Shown here piece by piece: positions 8,571-17,292 of a stretch of 64,000 bases of DNA. The stretch's first letter is position 1; each line of letters begins with the position of its first letter. The stretch comes from Mangrovibacterium sp041596335. GTDB taxonomy: Bacteria > Bacteroidota > Bacteroidia > Bacteroidales > Prolixibacteraceae. The stretch covers positions 173,178 through 237,177 of the forward strand of contig NZ_JBFHIT010000002.1 of NCBI RefSeq assembly GCF_041596335.1, read 5' to 3'. The translations under genes and the position numbers were made by a program. The notes beneath the pieces were generated by a model. It made no database searches and was not told the DNA's origin. It saw only the letters and a program-made list of their open reading frames with translations.

Positions 8571-9509
8571 TCATTGCCTTTTCTTTTTCCCGGAGAAGAC
8601 ATTCAGGATCCAGCTTTCGCGAATCGCCTGAGCTGTCTCCACAATCTCGTCGATCCCGTTGTTTAAATTCGTAATGGTTGAATCAACTTTTTGAGTCATT
8701 TCGCTGTCGTAGGTCACCTGGTGAGCCAGGCCATCTCCTTGAGTCAGTTCATTGGCAAAAAGCTGTAATTCGCCCAGCAAACCGGCAACCTGCATCGAAA
8801 CCTCGTTAAATTTATTCAGCAGTTGAACAGTACTACCTGTGATCAGCGAGTCGTTCACGAGCTTTCCTAAATCACCATCTCCGTGATTGATTTTTTGAAT
8901 TACTTCATTGGTATTTGTCGAAATCAGGAGTAGCTGTTCGCTAATCTGATCGACACGGGTTGCCATCCGGTTTTCATTGAGTAACATGGCCAAATCGCCT
9001 TCACCATGATTAATTTTATTGCTAATATCGGCCAGGTTACTCAAGACTACCCGGCTGTTTGCAATCACTGTTTCAGCATCGCGAAGCAAATCATCAATCG
9101 TTAATGCCTGAATGGAAACCAGCACATCGTTGTCCTCAATTGGTCCTGCTCCCATAGTTCCGGGATGAATAAGGAGAATTTTACTTCCCATCAGTCCTTC
9201 CTGCCCAATTTCAACTTTTGAATCTTTACGGATAAACTCCCGCACTTTTTGATTGATCGACATACCGACCATCACCGAAGTGTCAGAAACAATTTGCACA
9301 TCGGTGACCGTTCCGACAGTAACTCCGGCATACCTGATTTTATTCCCCTCGATAAGGCCGGCAGCATCCACCAGGTAGCTTTTCACCATAATTTTTGAGG
9401 TAAACAGGTTTTGGTTCGCACCCAGAAAATAAATGGCAAGAATGAACAAGAACAAGCCTGTTGTTACCAATAATCCGAGTTTTAAGGTATGGTGTTTCGA
9501 ATTGATCAT
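8571..9509 (-). CDS. mlaD: MlaD-type MCE lipid-transport protein
   Basis: Substrate-binding subunit of a Mla-type phospholipid or lipid transporter between inner and outer membrane. One N-terminal membrane anchor (about 9-30) is followed by a single MCE domain (about 38-118; AAGLIEGNKIRYAGVTVGTV). The C-terminal helical part contains two copies of a repeat, KINHGEGDLAMLLNE and KINHGDGDLGKLVND, about 48 residues apart, the kind of helix that forms the hydrophobic tube in longer MCE proteins. It is the last gene of an mlaE-mlaF-mlaD operon, 11 nt behind mlaF. No MlaC or MlaB gene is next to it, which is usual outside Proteobacteria. Confidence 0.92.
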   Translation of the reverse strand: MINSKHHTLKLGLLVTTGLFLFILAIYFLGANQNLFTSKIMVKSYLVDAAGLIEGNKIRYAGVTVGTVTDVQIVSDTSVMVGMSINQKVREFIRKDSKVEIGQEGLMGSKILLIHPGTMGAGPIEDNDVLVSIQALTIDDLLRDAETVIANSRVVLSNLADISNKINHGEGDLAMLLNENRMATRVDQISEQLLLISTNTNEVIQKINHGDGDLGKLVNDSLITGSTVQLLNKFNEVSMQVAGLLGELQLFANELTQGDGLAHQVTYDSEMTQKVDSTITNLNNGIDEIVETAQAIRESWILNVFSGKKKRQ

Positions 9510-9520
9510 GATACATTGTT

Positions 9521-10249
9521 TTAATGAAAATACCCCCAGACTTCCGAATCATTATTTTCACACAAGTCCTGCCATTTTCCTTCAATATAAAACTGACCAT
9601 TCATCATTATTTTCAGCTTGTTAGCTGTCAGCTTTACACATTTCATATCGTGTGAAATAATTAGCGATGAAGTATTATATTTTTCCTGAACACTTAAAAT
9701 TAATTCGCTAATCTCGCCCGAAGTCACCGGATCGAGACCTGTAGTTGGTTCATCGTAGACGATAATTTCCGGTTTGAAAATTAGCGTCCGTGCAACTGCT
9801 ACCCGTTTTTTCATTCCTCCGGACAACTCAGCCGGCATTTTGTCAATCGCTTCCGCCATGCCAACATTCAAAAGTGCCTCTTCAACCATGTTTCGCAAAT
9901 CAACAGGATTGATCTCCTTTGAGGTTCGTCTCACCTGAAACTCCAGGTTTTCCTGAACGTTCATGGAATCATACAAGGCTCCTCCCTGAAAAATGTAGCC
10001 AACTCTTTTTCTGACTTCATCCAGTTGAATTACATCCAATTCCAGCAGATTCTGTCCAAGTACGTATATCTCTCCTTCGTCGGGATCGAGCAGGCGGACA
10101 ATGCATTTAGCAAGGACCGACTTGCCCACACCCGATTTGCCGAGAATGGCTATATTTTCGCCTCGCTTAAGGGTAAAGCTGATGTCGTTCAAGACTTTGT
10201 TTTCCTGAAAAGACTTTCCCAAATGATTGACTTCAATTACCGTTTCCAT
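9521..10249 (-). CDS. mlaF: Mla-type ABC transporter ATPase
   Basis: The 242-residue ATPase subunit of the Mla lipid transporter, on the cytoplasmic face. Walker A GKSGVGKS (37-44), ABC signature LSGGMKKRVAVAR (about 143), Walker B IIVYDEPTTGLDP and the switch histidine in LIISHDMK are all intact. The signature with M rather than Q after LSGG is typical of MlaF/Ttg2A proteins. It lies 9 nt behind mlaE and 11 nt before mlaD on the same strand, so the three are co-transcribed. Confidence 0.95.
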   Translation of the reverse strand: METVIEVNHLGKSFQENKVLNDISFTLKRGENIAILGKSGVGKSVLAKCIVRLLDPDEGEIYVLGQNLLELDVIQLDEVRKRVGYIFQGGALYDSMNVQENLEFQVRRTSKEINPVDLRNMVEEALLNVGMAEAIDKMPAELSGGMKKRVAVARTLIFKPEIIVYDEPTTGLDPVTSGEISELILSVQEKYNTSSLIISHDMKCVKLTANKLKIMMNGQFYIEGKWQDLCENNDSEVWGYFH

Positions 10250-10258
10250 AGCTTCAGT

Positions 10259-11038
10259 TTAAACGCCATAAATCAGATTTGAGAGCTGAACCGCAATCAA
10301 ATCGATTAAAAACACAACTAACGATGCTGTAACTACTGCCGAATTAGCCGACATACCGACTGCTTCTGTTCCCTGTCCGGTGTTATATCCTTTATACGAG
10401 CCAATTAAACCAATAAAAAAGCCAAAAAAGAAGGTTTTAATGGTCGATGGGATAATATCGTAAAACTCGAGCGAATCGAACGCCTGCGAAATAAACAGGA
10501 CAAATGATGTGCCTTCGTACATATTAATGGAAACGAATGATCCCAGAATTCCGAGCGCATCAGCGATGAAAACCAGAATCGGAACCAAAAAAGTGGTGGC
10601 TATGACTCGAGTTGCGACCACAAAATTCAAGGGTTTTGTACCCGACACCTCCATCGCATCCAATTGCTCGGTTACTTTCATCGCTCCCAGTTCGGCAGCA
10701 ATACCCGAGCTGATTTTTCCGGCGCAAAGCAAAGCTGTTATCACCGGGCCAATCTCGCGGACAATTGAAACAGAAACCATTCCGGGAAGCAAAGTGACGG
10801 CTCCAAAATCGAGCATTACAGGTCTTGACTGCAGAGTGAGAACCATCCCCATTATGAATGCAGTGATGGCAACCAACGGAAGCGTCTTATTACCAATGTA
10901 ATATCCCTGCTTAACTAATTCGCGGTATTCGAACGGAGAACTTAAAAACTGTCGCCCGACGTTTTGTGTAAATAAGATCAAGCTGCCAACTTCAACAAAG
11001 AAATTCTCCAATGAAACGTGCAATTTTAGGTTTTTCAT
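10259..11038 (-). CDS. mlaE: Mla-type ABC transporter permease
   Basis: Integral membrane permease of about 259 residues with five or so hydrophobic segments. The MlaE family hallmarks are visible: GMVLTLQ near the N-terminus, REIGPVITALLCAGKISSGIAAELGAMKVTEQLDAMEV (in two consecutive blocks), and the C-terminal GTEAVGMSANSAVV. I chose the ATG at 11038, which is preceded by an AGAGG-like site; an upstream TTG at 11086 would add 16 residues not typical of the family. First gene of the mlaEFD operon. Together with its partners it should move phospholipids across the envelope. Confidence 0.94.
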   Translation of the reverse strand: MKNLKLHVSLENFFVEVGSLILFTQNVGRQFLSSPFEYRELVKQGYYIGNKTLPLVAITAFIMGMVLTLQSRPVMLDFGAVTLLPGMVSVSIVREIGPVITALLCAGKISSGIAAELGAMKVTEQLDAMEVSGTKPLNFVVATRVIATTFLVPILVFIADALGILGSFVSINMYEGTSFVLFISQAFDSLEFYDIIPSTIKTFFFGFFIGLIGSYKGYNTGQGTEAVGMSANSAVVTASLVVFLIDLIAVQLSNLIYGV

Positions 11039-11256
11039 GTCCTCTCGTTTAGTACGATGCTTACCCGTTTTACATATTACGAGCAAACGGCTGTTTACGT
11101 TCCGATTAACTAAACAAGAAAATCACCCTGTTAAAAAAATGTACGTCTAAATAACGATGTGCCAAGGACTAAAGAGCCCTGCGGAATGTTGGACAATTCG
11201 TAATTCGATGTTCGAAATTGATTCAAACAAAAAAAGAAAAAAGTTGATTCGTTGTA

Positions 11257-11652
11257 TTAGTTATGAATGCCCGAATGGTAGACCCACTCCCCTTGTTCAC
11301 GTTTGAAAAGTGATTTTTCGTGAATTTGCTGCATCTTACCCCCTTCAATATAAAGGGCTCTGAATTCGACAAACCCTGCCTGGTCGGGGGCTTCGCCAGC
11401 CTCAGTGCTTAAAATAACCAAGCCCATCCATTGCACCGACCTGGCCCAGTTTTCAATTGATCGACGCTCCTTGACCGGTCGTGTTTCGCTGTGATGGCTT
11501 TGCATAAGGTAGCTGCCATTGGCCAACGTGAAAGCCGTATAGCGTGACCGCATTAACTCCAAGGCAGTTGCGGCTGTACGTTTGCCAATAATAATAGCGG
11601 CACAACATTCTGCTGCTGGCAGATTGGAGCCACATGGACACAGCTTATTCAT
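11257..11652 (-). CDS. ychJ: YchJ-family protein with N-terminal SEC-C zinc motif
   Basis: A 131-residue cytoplasmic protein of the YchJ/UPF0225 family. The N-terminus has the zinc-binding SEC-C motif (CPCGS at 5-9, then ECC at 15-17). The rest is an NTF2-like domain with the family motif ALELMRSRYTAF and the C-terminal H-E-K-S-x-F pattern. Function is unknown. It overlaps the end of the DUF2293 gene by 8 nt, so it is the last gene of the hrpB-DUF2293-ychJ operon. Confidence 0.9.
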   Translation of the reverse strand: MNKLCPCGSNLPAAECCAAIIIGKRTAATALELMRSRYTAFTLANGSYLMQSHHSETRPVKERRSIENWARSVQWMGLVILSTEAGEAPDQAGFVEFRALYIEGGKMQQIHEKSLFKREQGEWVYHSGIHN

Positions 11653-12343
11653 GATTGAATTGTTTTAGTTGAGACTGAATTGCTTTTCGAAGCGGACAAT
11701 CAGCGGCAATTGTTTCGCCTCTTCGGTATTGTCGCAATAACTGAACCGACTGCTGCGCCAATTCTCTGCGAACAGCCCGCCGTTCGCCTTTTACACGTGC
11801 AATCTGCATCTTGTCGTAGGCTGTTGTTTTATGCCTCATCCAGGCTATAACAGCACGCGAAGCACGCTCTTCCAACGGAATTAATTGGGTGCGGGCAACG
11901 GTTCCACTTCCAACCGGAGTTGCATGTTCTGTTATTGCTTTGGCCATTGTTCGGGCAATCAATTTGTAGCAATCGTGGAAATTCAGATACTTTTCCACCG
12001 CCTCTAAAAATTCGCCTTCGTATAATTCTTGCTTCTTCTCTCGTCGTTGCAGATCAGCAATCCGTTTCTTTTGGTAGCCCTCGGTTTGACGAACGGCAGC
12101 CACCGTTTGTTGAGCCTCCAAAATTGTTTCTGCGGGCGCCCAAATGCCTTTTGAAATCGTTTTTCGACCCTTTTTGTATTGAACACGCCAGTATTTTCCC
12201 TGAGCAGTTACCTTGCGGGTCACTCCGGCATCTCCTGCCGGCAAAAAAATCCATCCTCTGGGCGGACTAACCGGTTCTCCGTATTCTCCGATAAGTTGCC
12301 CATTCTTTCCCGGACTGACTAATTGTATATTTTTCTCACGCAT
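11645..12343 (-). CDS. DUF2293 domain protein
   Basis: A 232-residue, very basic protein (many Arg and Lys) without signal peptide. The C-terminal half, with IPLEERASRAVIAWMRHKTTAYD, matches the DUF2293 family. The N-terminal part is Gly/Pro-rich and may contact nucleic acid, but this is a guess from charge only. It sits 3 nt behind hrpB and overlaps ychJ by 8 nt, so translation of the three is probably coupled. No defined biochemical role is known. Confidence 0.82.
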   Translation of the reverse strand: MREKNIQLVSPGKNGQLIGEYGEPVSPPRGWIFLPAGDAGVTRKVTAQGKYWRVQYKKGRKTISKGIWAPAETILEAQQTVAAVRQTEGYQKKRIADLQRREKKQELYEGEFLEAVEKYLNFHDCYKLIARTMAKAITEHATPVGSGTVARTQLIPLEERASRAVIAWMRHKTTAYDKMQIARVKGERRAVRRELAQQSVQLLRQYRRGETIAADCPLRKAIQSQLKQFNHE

Positions 12344-12346
12344 GGC

Positions 12347-14833
12347 TTATTTCGTTTTTCGTTTCACACCGCGCACTGCTTCCTCTGTCCAGGGATCATC
12401 GGGCCAGGCATGTTTCGGATAGCGGCGTTTCAACTCCTTTTTCACTTCAAAATAAGTTGAATTCCAAAAACTCCGCAAATCAGAAGTAACCTGAACAGGC
12501 CTGAAACCGGGTGAAAGCAAATGCATCAGCACATTGACGCGGCCATTATTCACCGTTGGCGTATCAGCCATGCCAAATACCTCCTGCAGTCGCACAGCTA
12601 AAACCGGCGGCATACCGTTTGCCTGATAATCAAGCTTAATTACAGAACCACTCGGAACAGTGATTTTCGATGGTGCTAAACGATTTAACAGGTCTTGTTG
12701 CCCGGGACTTAAATGGTAGTGCAAAATAGTAGCCAGATCGATTTTCTTAAGATCGTCGGCCTTGCGAATGCCCTGTAAATAGGGCGAAATCCATTCTTCG
12801 TTGGTTTGCAAAAGTGCTTGAGTTGACACATCAGGCCAGCTCAAATCCGGGCACCATTTGCGCAAACTGAGAACACGATTTTGCCATTGAATAACGTCGT
12901 CGCTGAAGTTCAGCAGTTGTTCTCCTTCTTTTTTTAGGGCATCGGAAATGGCTTTTTGCAAATGACTTTTATCCGGATTAGGTAACGCTTTCGACTGCAG
13001 AACGATGCTTCCAATCCGAAGCTCGCTTAAGGCGATCAATCCACCTTTTTTGCTGTCCCAGCTAATTACTTCGCGACTTTTTACGAGTGGCGCCAAATCT
13101 GTCGGATCTAATGGTGAAGCCAAAAAGATGGTTCCCATGCCTTCGCGGGCATTCAAATGGGCAACTGCCAGCCATGCTTCATGAGCCAGATCGTCTTTAT
13201 GACCAGCCATTGCAATACTCCCGTTCGAAAGTTGAAACTGAGCATTATTGCCAACCCGGGCATGCGCTATTCGTTCCGGATAAGCGTGTACCAGCAACAA
13301 ACCCGTATCATAGGGATTGACAGCCTCATTTTTCAAGCTACAGCCAATGATTGTTCGATACGACTCGGCAATCTTTTCAATCCGTCGCATTTTTTTACTC
13401 AACCGCTGCTCGGCTCGCTGCTTTCGCAACGCTTCAATTCTCAGATTGATATCAATACCTGCTTCTTTACCCAACGGATCCCGCTCCTCCAAAACTGCCG
13501 CTAAATCAGTTGCCAGCGCCACATTTCCGTGTTCTCTGGCCATTACCAACATGTGCGCAATACGCGGATGACAAGGCAAGCGATGCAGCTCTTTTCCCAG
13601 ATTGGTAATTTTTCCATTCTCAAGCGCATCGAGCTGATGCAGTAATTCTGATGCCTTTAAAACCGCGCCTTTGGGTGGAGGTGTGAGCCAGCTTAACTGA
13701 CTGGGATCCATCATTCCCCATTGGGCTAAATCGAGCATCAAATCGGCCAAATCTGCTTCCATAATTTCCGGAACCCGATGTTCTGCCAGTTGTTCGTGTG
13801 TTGCCGATGTCCACATCCGATAGCAACTTCCAGGTCCTAACCGGCCGGCTCGGCCTGCCCGCTGATCAGCCGAATCCTTCGAAATTCGGATTGTTTCCAA
13901 TCGCGACAGACCAGATTTCGGATCGAAGCGTGCTGTCCGGGCAAAACCGCAATCAACCACCACCTGAACGCCTTCAATCGTTAAACTGGTTTCGGCAATC
14001 GAAGTGGCCAAAATTACTTTTCGCTTTCCTTTCCGACTAGGAAATATAGCTGCTAACTGCTGAGCCCTGGGTAGCATTCCGTATAGTGGATGTAGCTCGA
14101 CGCCCAATTTCTCACCTTTTAAAATCCCTTCGCACTTACGAATCTCACCTTCTCCCGGCAAAAATACGAGTACATCGCCTTCTTGCTCGCGAAGAGCCCG
14201 AACAACAACCTGCGCCGCCATTTCCGCAAGCATCCTAACATCGTTTTCTCCGGCATAAATCACTTTTACCGAAAACTGCCGGCCTTCGCTTTGCACAACC
14301 GGCGCTTGCAGTATTTCAGCCAATTGCGGCAAATTCAACGTTGCCGACATGACAATAATCCGCAAATCAGGACGAAGAATCTGCTGGGCTTCGCGACAAA
14401 GTGCCAGGGCAACATCAGCGTAGATGCTACGCTCGTGAAACTCGTCGAAAATGACCATCGCCACACCTTCCAGCGAATTGTCGGCATGAAGCATGCGGGT
14501 GAGAATTCCTTCAGTAACCACCTCGATCCGGGTGTTTTTACCAATTCTGTTTTCGAAACGAATCCGATATCCAACAGTCTCGCCTACTTCTTCGCCCAAC
14601 AACGAAGCCATACGCTCGGCTATACTTCGGGCAGCCAACCGTCGGGGTTCCAGCATAATGATCCTTTGGCCACTCGCCTTTAAATCGTTGAGTAAAGCCA
14701 GTGGCACCAGTGTGCTTTTACCTGCCCCCGGAGGTGCATTCACGATGAGCGTGTTTGAAGCTTGGAGTTTCTCGCTTATTTCATCGAGAATGGCCACAAT
14801 AGGCAAGTCAATTAGATGCGGATTGAATGTCAA
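12347..14833 (-). CDS. hrpB: ATP-dependent RNA helicase HrpB
   Basis: A DEAH-box helicase of 828 residues, close to the usual HrpB length. Walker A GAGKST (about 36-41), the DEFH box (about 130), SAT in MSATLN, and the helicase C motif DQRAGRAGR are present. The HrpB-specific C-terminal region, with LLSPGFRPVQVTSDLRSFW and RYPKHAWPDDP, closes the protein. HrpB is widespread but its RNA substrate in most bacteria is not established. It is the first gene of an operon with a DUF2293 gene and ychJ. Confidence 0.95.
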   Translation of the reverse strand: MTFNPHLIDLPIVAILDEISEKLQASNTLIVNAPPGAGKSTLVPLALLNDLKASGQRIIMLEPRRLAARSIAERMASLLGEEVGETVGYRIRFENRIGKNTRIEVVTEGILTRMLHADNSLEGVAMVIFDEFHERSIYADVALALCREAQQILRPDLRIIVMSATLNLPQLAEILQAPVVQSEGRQFSVKVIYAGENDVRMLAEMAAQVVVRALREQEGDVLVFLPGEGEIRKCEGILKGEKLGVELHPLYGMLPRAQQLAAIFPSRKGKRKVILATSIAETSLTIEGVQVVVDCGFARTARFDPKSGLSRLETIRISKDSADQRAGRAGRLGPGSCYRMWTSATHEQLAEHRVPEIMEADLADLMLDLAQWGMMDPSQLSWLTPPPKGAVLKASELLHQLDALENGKITNLGKELHRLPCHPRIAHMLVMAREHGNVALATDLAAVLEERDPLGKEAGIDINLRIEALRKQRAEQRLSKKMRRIEKIAESYRTIIGCSLKNEAVNPYDTGLLLVHAYPERIAHARVGNNAQFQLSNGSIAMAGHKDDLAHEAWLAVAHLNAREGMGTIFLASPLDPTDLAPLVKSREVISWDSKKGGLIALSELRIGSIVLQSKALPNPDKSHLQKAISDALKKEGEQLLNFSDDVIQWQNRVLSLRKWCPDLSWPDVSTQALLQTNEEWISPYLQGIRKADDLKKIDLATILHYHLSPGQQDLLNRLAPSKITVPSGSVIKLDYQANGMPPVLAVRLQEVFGMADTPTVNNGRVNVLMHLLSPGFRPVQVTSDLRSFWNSTYFEVKKELKRRYPKHAWPDDPWTEEAVRGVKRKTK

Positions 14834-15099
14834 AATAAAAACAAATTAAAATGATGGCGTTTTTCATGCCCTGTGCACGAAAGATCAGAAGCAAAAATAG
14901 GAAAAGCTGCAAACTTCTGCCCCATTAATTGTTATTGTAGGCAACAAGTGCGCCGATTTGGCTGTACAACGTTGAAACAGAAGTCACGTATAATAAAAAA
15001 CGAAATTAACCTGATCAGTCACTTATGCGGAAATGAAAATAATTTTCAGCAACGCGGAGTTTCAAAACTACGAGCTTAATTTTTAACAAAATAACTTCA

Positions 15100-15687
15100 A
15101 TGCTGCCGATGAAAAATATTGTTATTATAAAAGGAAGTGTACGACCAAATAATTATACTTCGATGGCCGTCGACCTGCTGATCGATGAGATTAATAAGAA
15201 TCACGAAGTATCGTATCAGGTCATCGATCCGAAAGACTATAAACTATCCTATCCGGGCCTAAACGAACACTCGGTAGATGCCGTGCGCCTGATAGCCGCT
15301 GTAAAACCCGCAACCGGAGTTATTTTCGCGACTCCTGAGTATCATGGTTCATTCAGTGCCGCCATCAAACTAATGATCGAGAATATGGGTTTCCCTTCAG
15401 CCTTATCGGGTAAACCAATCGCCTTGCTTGGCGTTGCATCGGGCGATATTGGCGCGATAAAATCACTCGAAAGCCTGCGCAGTGTGTGTTCCCATGTTGG
15501 AGGAATCGTTTTACCCGGACCGGTTTCAGTTCCGCATATCAACAAAGTATTTGACGAAACCGGCAAGTGTGTCGATCCTAAAATGGAGAAACGGATACGT
15601 TCTGTCTTTCTAAACCTGATAAACTACATCGACGAATTTAACTGTCCGACCGTGACATTGGAGGACTTGGTTCGAGATAAGAACTGA
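15100..15687 (+). CDS. NAD(P)H-dependent FMN reductase family protein
   Basis: A flavodoxin-like FMN reductase of about 195 residues, cytoplasmic. The phosphate-binding loop GSVRPNNYT follows the first strand, and the flavin-contacting block TPEYHGSFSAAIKLMIENM is the classical P-E-Y-H-G/N-S motif of the family. Natural substrates (flavins, quinones, azo compounds or metals) cannot be told from the sequence. A second in-frame ATG lies three codons later at 15109; the first has the better A-rich leader. It starts a same-strand set with a pterin dehydratase gene (37 nt downstream) and a DUF302 gene. Confidence 0.88.
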   Translation: MLPMKNIVIIKGSVRPNNYTSMAVDLLIDEINKNHEVSYQVIDPKDYKLSYPGLNEHSVDAVRLIAAVKPATGVIFATPEYHGSFSAAIKLMIENMGFPSALSGKPIALLGVASGDIGAIKSLESLRSVCSHVGGIVLPGPVSVPHINKVFDETGKCVDPKMEKRIRSVFLNLINYIDEFNCPTVTLEDLVRDKN

Positions 15688-15724
15688 CGGAAAATCAGCC
15701 ATTAAATACTAAAATACACCAATC

Positions 15725-16060
15725 ATGGATGAATTAAGCAAACAAAACTGCGAAGCTTGCCGAATTGGCGCTCCACTGGTTACTGAAAAAGAAACAAAAT
15801 TACTGAAACCCCAAATTCCAGAATGGGAAATCATTATTGATGAGGGGATTCAGAAATTGCAGCGAACATTTAGCTTCGACAACTACACTGATGCTTTGAG
15901 CTTTAGCTATAAAGTTGGCTTGGCTGCAGAGCACGAAGATCATCATCCGCGTATGATTACTGAATGGGGGAAAGTTACGATTACCTGGTGGACTCACAAA
16001 ATAAAGGGCCTTCATCGCAATGATTTTATTATGGCAGCCAAAACTGATAGGCTATTGTAG
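15725..16060 (+). CDS. phhB: 4a-hydroxytetrahydrobiopterin dehydratase
   Basis: Pterin-4a-carbinolamine dehydratase, 111 residues. The catalytic pattern E-H-x-D-H-H-P (His70, His73, His74) and the later TWWTHKIKGLHRNDF are diagnostic. It recycles the oxidised pterin cofactor of aromatic amino acid hydroxylases. No phenylalanine hydroxylase gene is in this window, so the protein may serve a hydroxylase elsewhere or work on molybdopterin-like pterins. It is flanked on the same strand by an FMN reductase and a DUF302 gene with spacings of about 40 nt. Confidence 0.94.
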   Translation: MDELSKQNCEACRIGAPLVTEKETKLLKPQIPEWEIIIDEGIQKLQRTFSFDNYTDALSFSYKVGLAAEHEDHHPRMITEWGKVTITWWTHKIKGLHRNDFIMAAKTDRLL

Positions 16061-16103
16061 TCATCTCTTAGCTTAAATCTAAAACCATTAAACCGTTCTG
16101 ATT

Positions 16104-16490
16104 ATGAAATATTATATCGCAAAAAATCTACCCTGCACATTTGAAGAAGCAGTAAAAAAGACGACTGAAGAGTTGCAAAAAGAAGGTTTTGGTGTTTTGA
16201 GTGAAATCAACATTCACGAAAAACTGAAAGATAAACTGGGGGTTAAATTTAACCGCTACCGGATATTAGGTGCCTGCAACCCACCGAGTGCATACAAAGC
16301 CCTGCTATCTGAAATTCACATCGGGGTGATGCTGCCTTGCAATGTCATAGTGAGAGAACTCGATGACAAGACGGTAGAAGTTTCAGCTGTTGACCCGATG
16401 GCCTCGATGATGGCTGTTGAAAACGAAGAACTGGGGCCCATTGCCGAAGAAATTAAAGATCGCCTAAAACGCGTTATTCAGGCTATTTAG
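16104..16490 (+). CDS. DUF302 domain protein
   Basis: A 128-residue cytoplasmic protein of the DUF302 family. The typical start (T-x-EEAVKKTTEELQKEGFGVL) and the central YRILGACNPPSAYKALL and GVMLPCNVIV blocks are present. DUF302 proteins often occur near redox or sulfur genes but have no settled function. The two conserved cysteines (ACNP, LPCN) are worth noting. It is the third gene of the 15.1-16.5 kb set. Confidence 0.92.
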   Translation: MKYYIAKNLPCTFEEAVKKTTEELQKEGFGVLSEINIHEKLKDKLGVKFNRYRILGACNPPSAYKALLSEIHIGVMLPCNVIVRELDDKTVEVSAVDPMASMMAVENEELGPIAEEIKDRLKRVIQAI

Positions 16491-16700
16491 TCGGATACCG
16501 AGTAAGAAGGCAGCGAATTGGGCGGAAATTGCTTTCGCCTACGCTACCTTTTTGTTTTTATGAAGTGCTGACCTCTTAACCATAGGACCGAACGCACGAA
16601 TTGGACTGATTGAATAGTTTGATTGATCAAAATCAACAGTCTGGTCTCAGGCTTTATTTAAAACGCTTGGGAATCTTACTGCATCTACCTCACAAGCAGA

Positions 16701-17075
16701 CTATTGTGCAATAATCATTCCTTTTAGTGACCATAAAATAGCAAGAACATCCTTTTGCGATTCTTCATCAATTTGATGTTTGCTAAGCACAACGAATATG
16801 TCGTCCATCACATGCATGTACTCACCCGGGCTTATATTCATTCCGCGATGCGTTTCAGGCATTTCACGCCCGGTGTAGGTAACTGGCCCTCCACTTCCGG
16901 CACTGAAGAACTCAACGGTGTGTCTTTTTATCTCGCTAAGCTTTTCCGGTGTTTCCTGATAAGGAAGAAAACGTGAACTTACGGCTGAATTGTTCATGTG
17001 CTCTTCTACCACATCATCAACAATTTTAGTGATGCCCTCGGTACCTCCCAGTCGTTCGAATAATGTATTTCCCAT
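16701..17075 (-). CDS. Group I truncated haemoglobin
   Basis: A 124-residue two-over-two globin. It opens with the family signature LFERLGGTEGI, carries the B-helix region with VVEEHMNN, and has the proximal F8 histidine in ETHRGMNI (His76). Group I truncated globins bind oxygen and nitric oxide and often detoxify NO. The leader reads AAACTTAAAACC, close to leaders of other stress-type genes in the window. It is a single gene, convergent with the DUF302 gene. Confidence 0.95.
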   Translation of the reverse strand: MGNTLFERLGGTEGITKIVDDVVEEHMNNSAVSSRFLPYQETPEKLSEIKRHTVEFFSAGSGGPVTYTGREMPETHRGMNISPGEYMHVMDDIFVVLSKHQIDEESQKDVLAILWSLKGMIIAQ

Positions 17076-17292
17076 GATAAATAAGGTTTTAAGTTTAACA
17101 ATCTAAACCCAAATCGTTCCGATTTTGTGGCTATTGGAAATCATCAGGCAATACTATTGGAATGACATCGCACACAAGTCCGAAATGTTTGTTTATCAAA
17201 GGTATGGCAAATATTACAGTGCTAACTATCACTTATTGGTCAAACTATAGCATATTTAGGTCTTTTTATCTTCAAGCAGGCTATTTCTCAGA

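Noticed and set aside
9433..14683. Numerous plus-strand ORFs of 60-166 codons across the mla and hrpB operons
   Set aside because: They are antisense shadows of well-supported genes and have no leaders or recognisable domains.
14873..15079. 68-codon ORF upstream of the FMN reductase gene
   Set aside because: Cys/Arg-rich random-looking product, no leader, and it covers the likely promoter region of the next gene.
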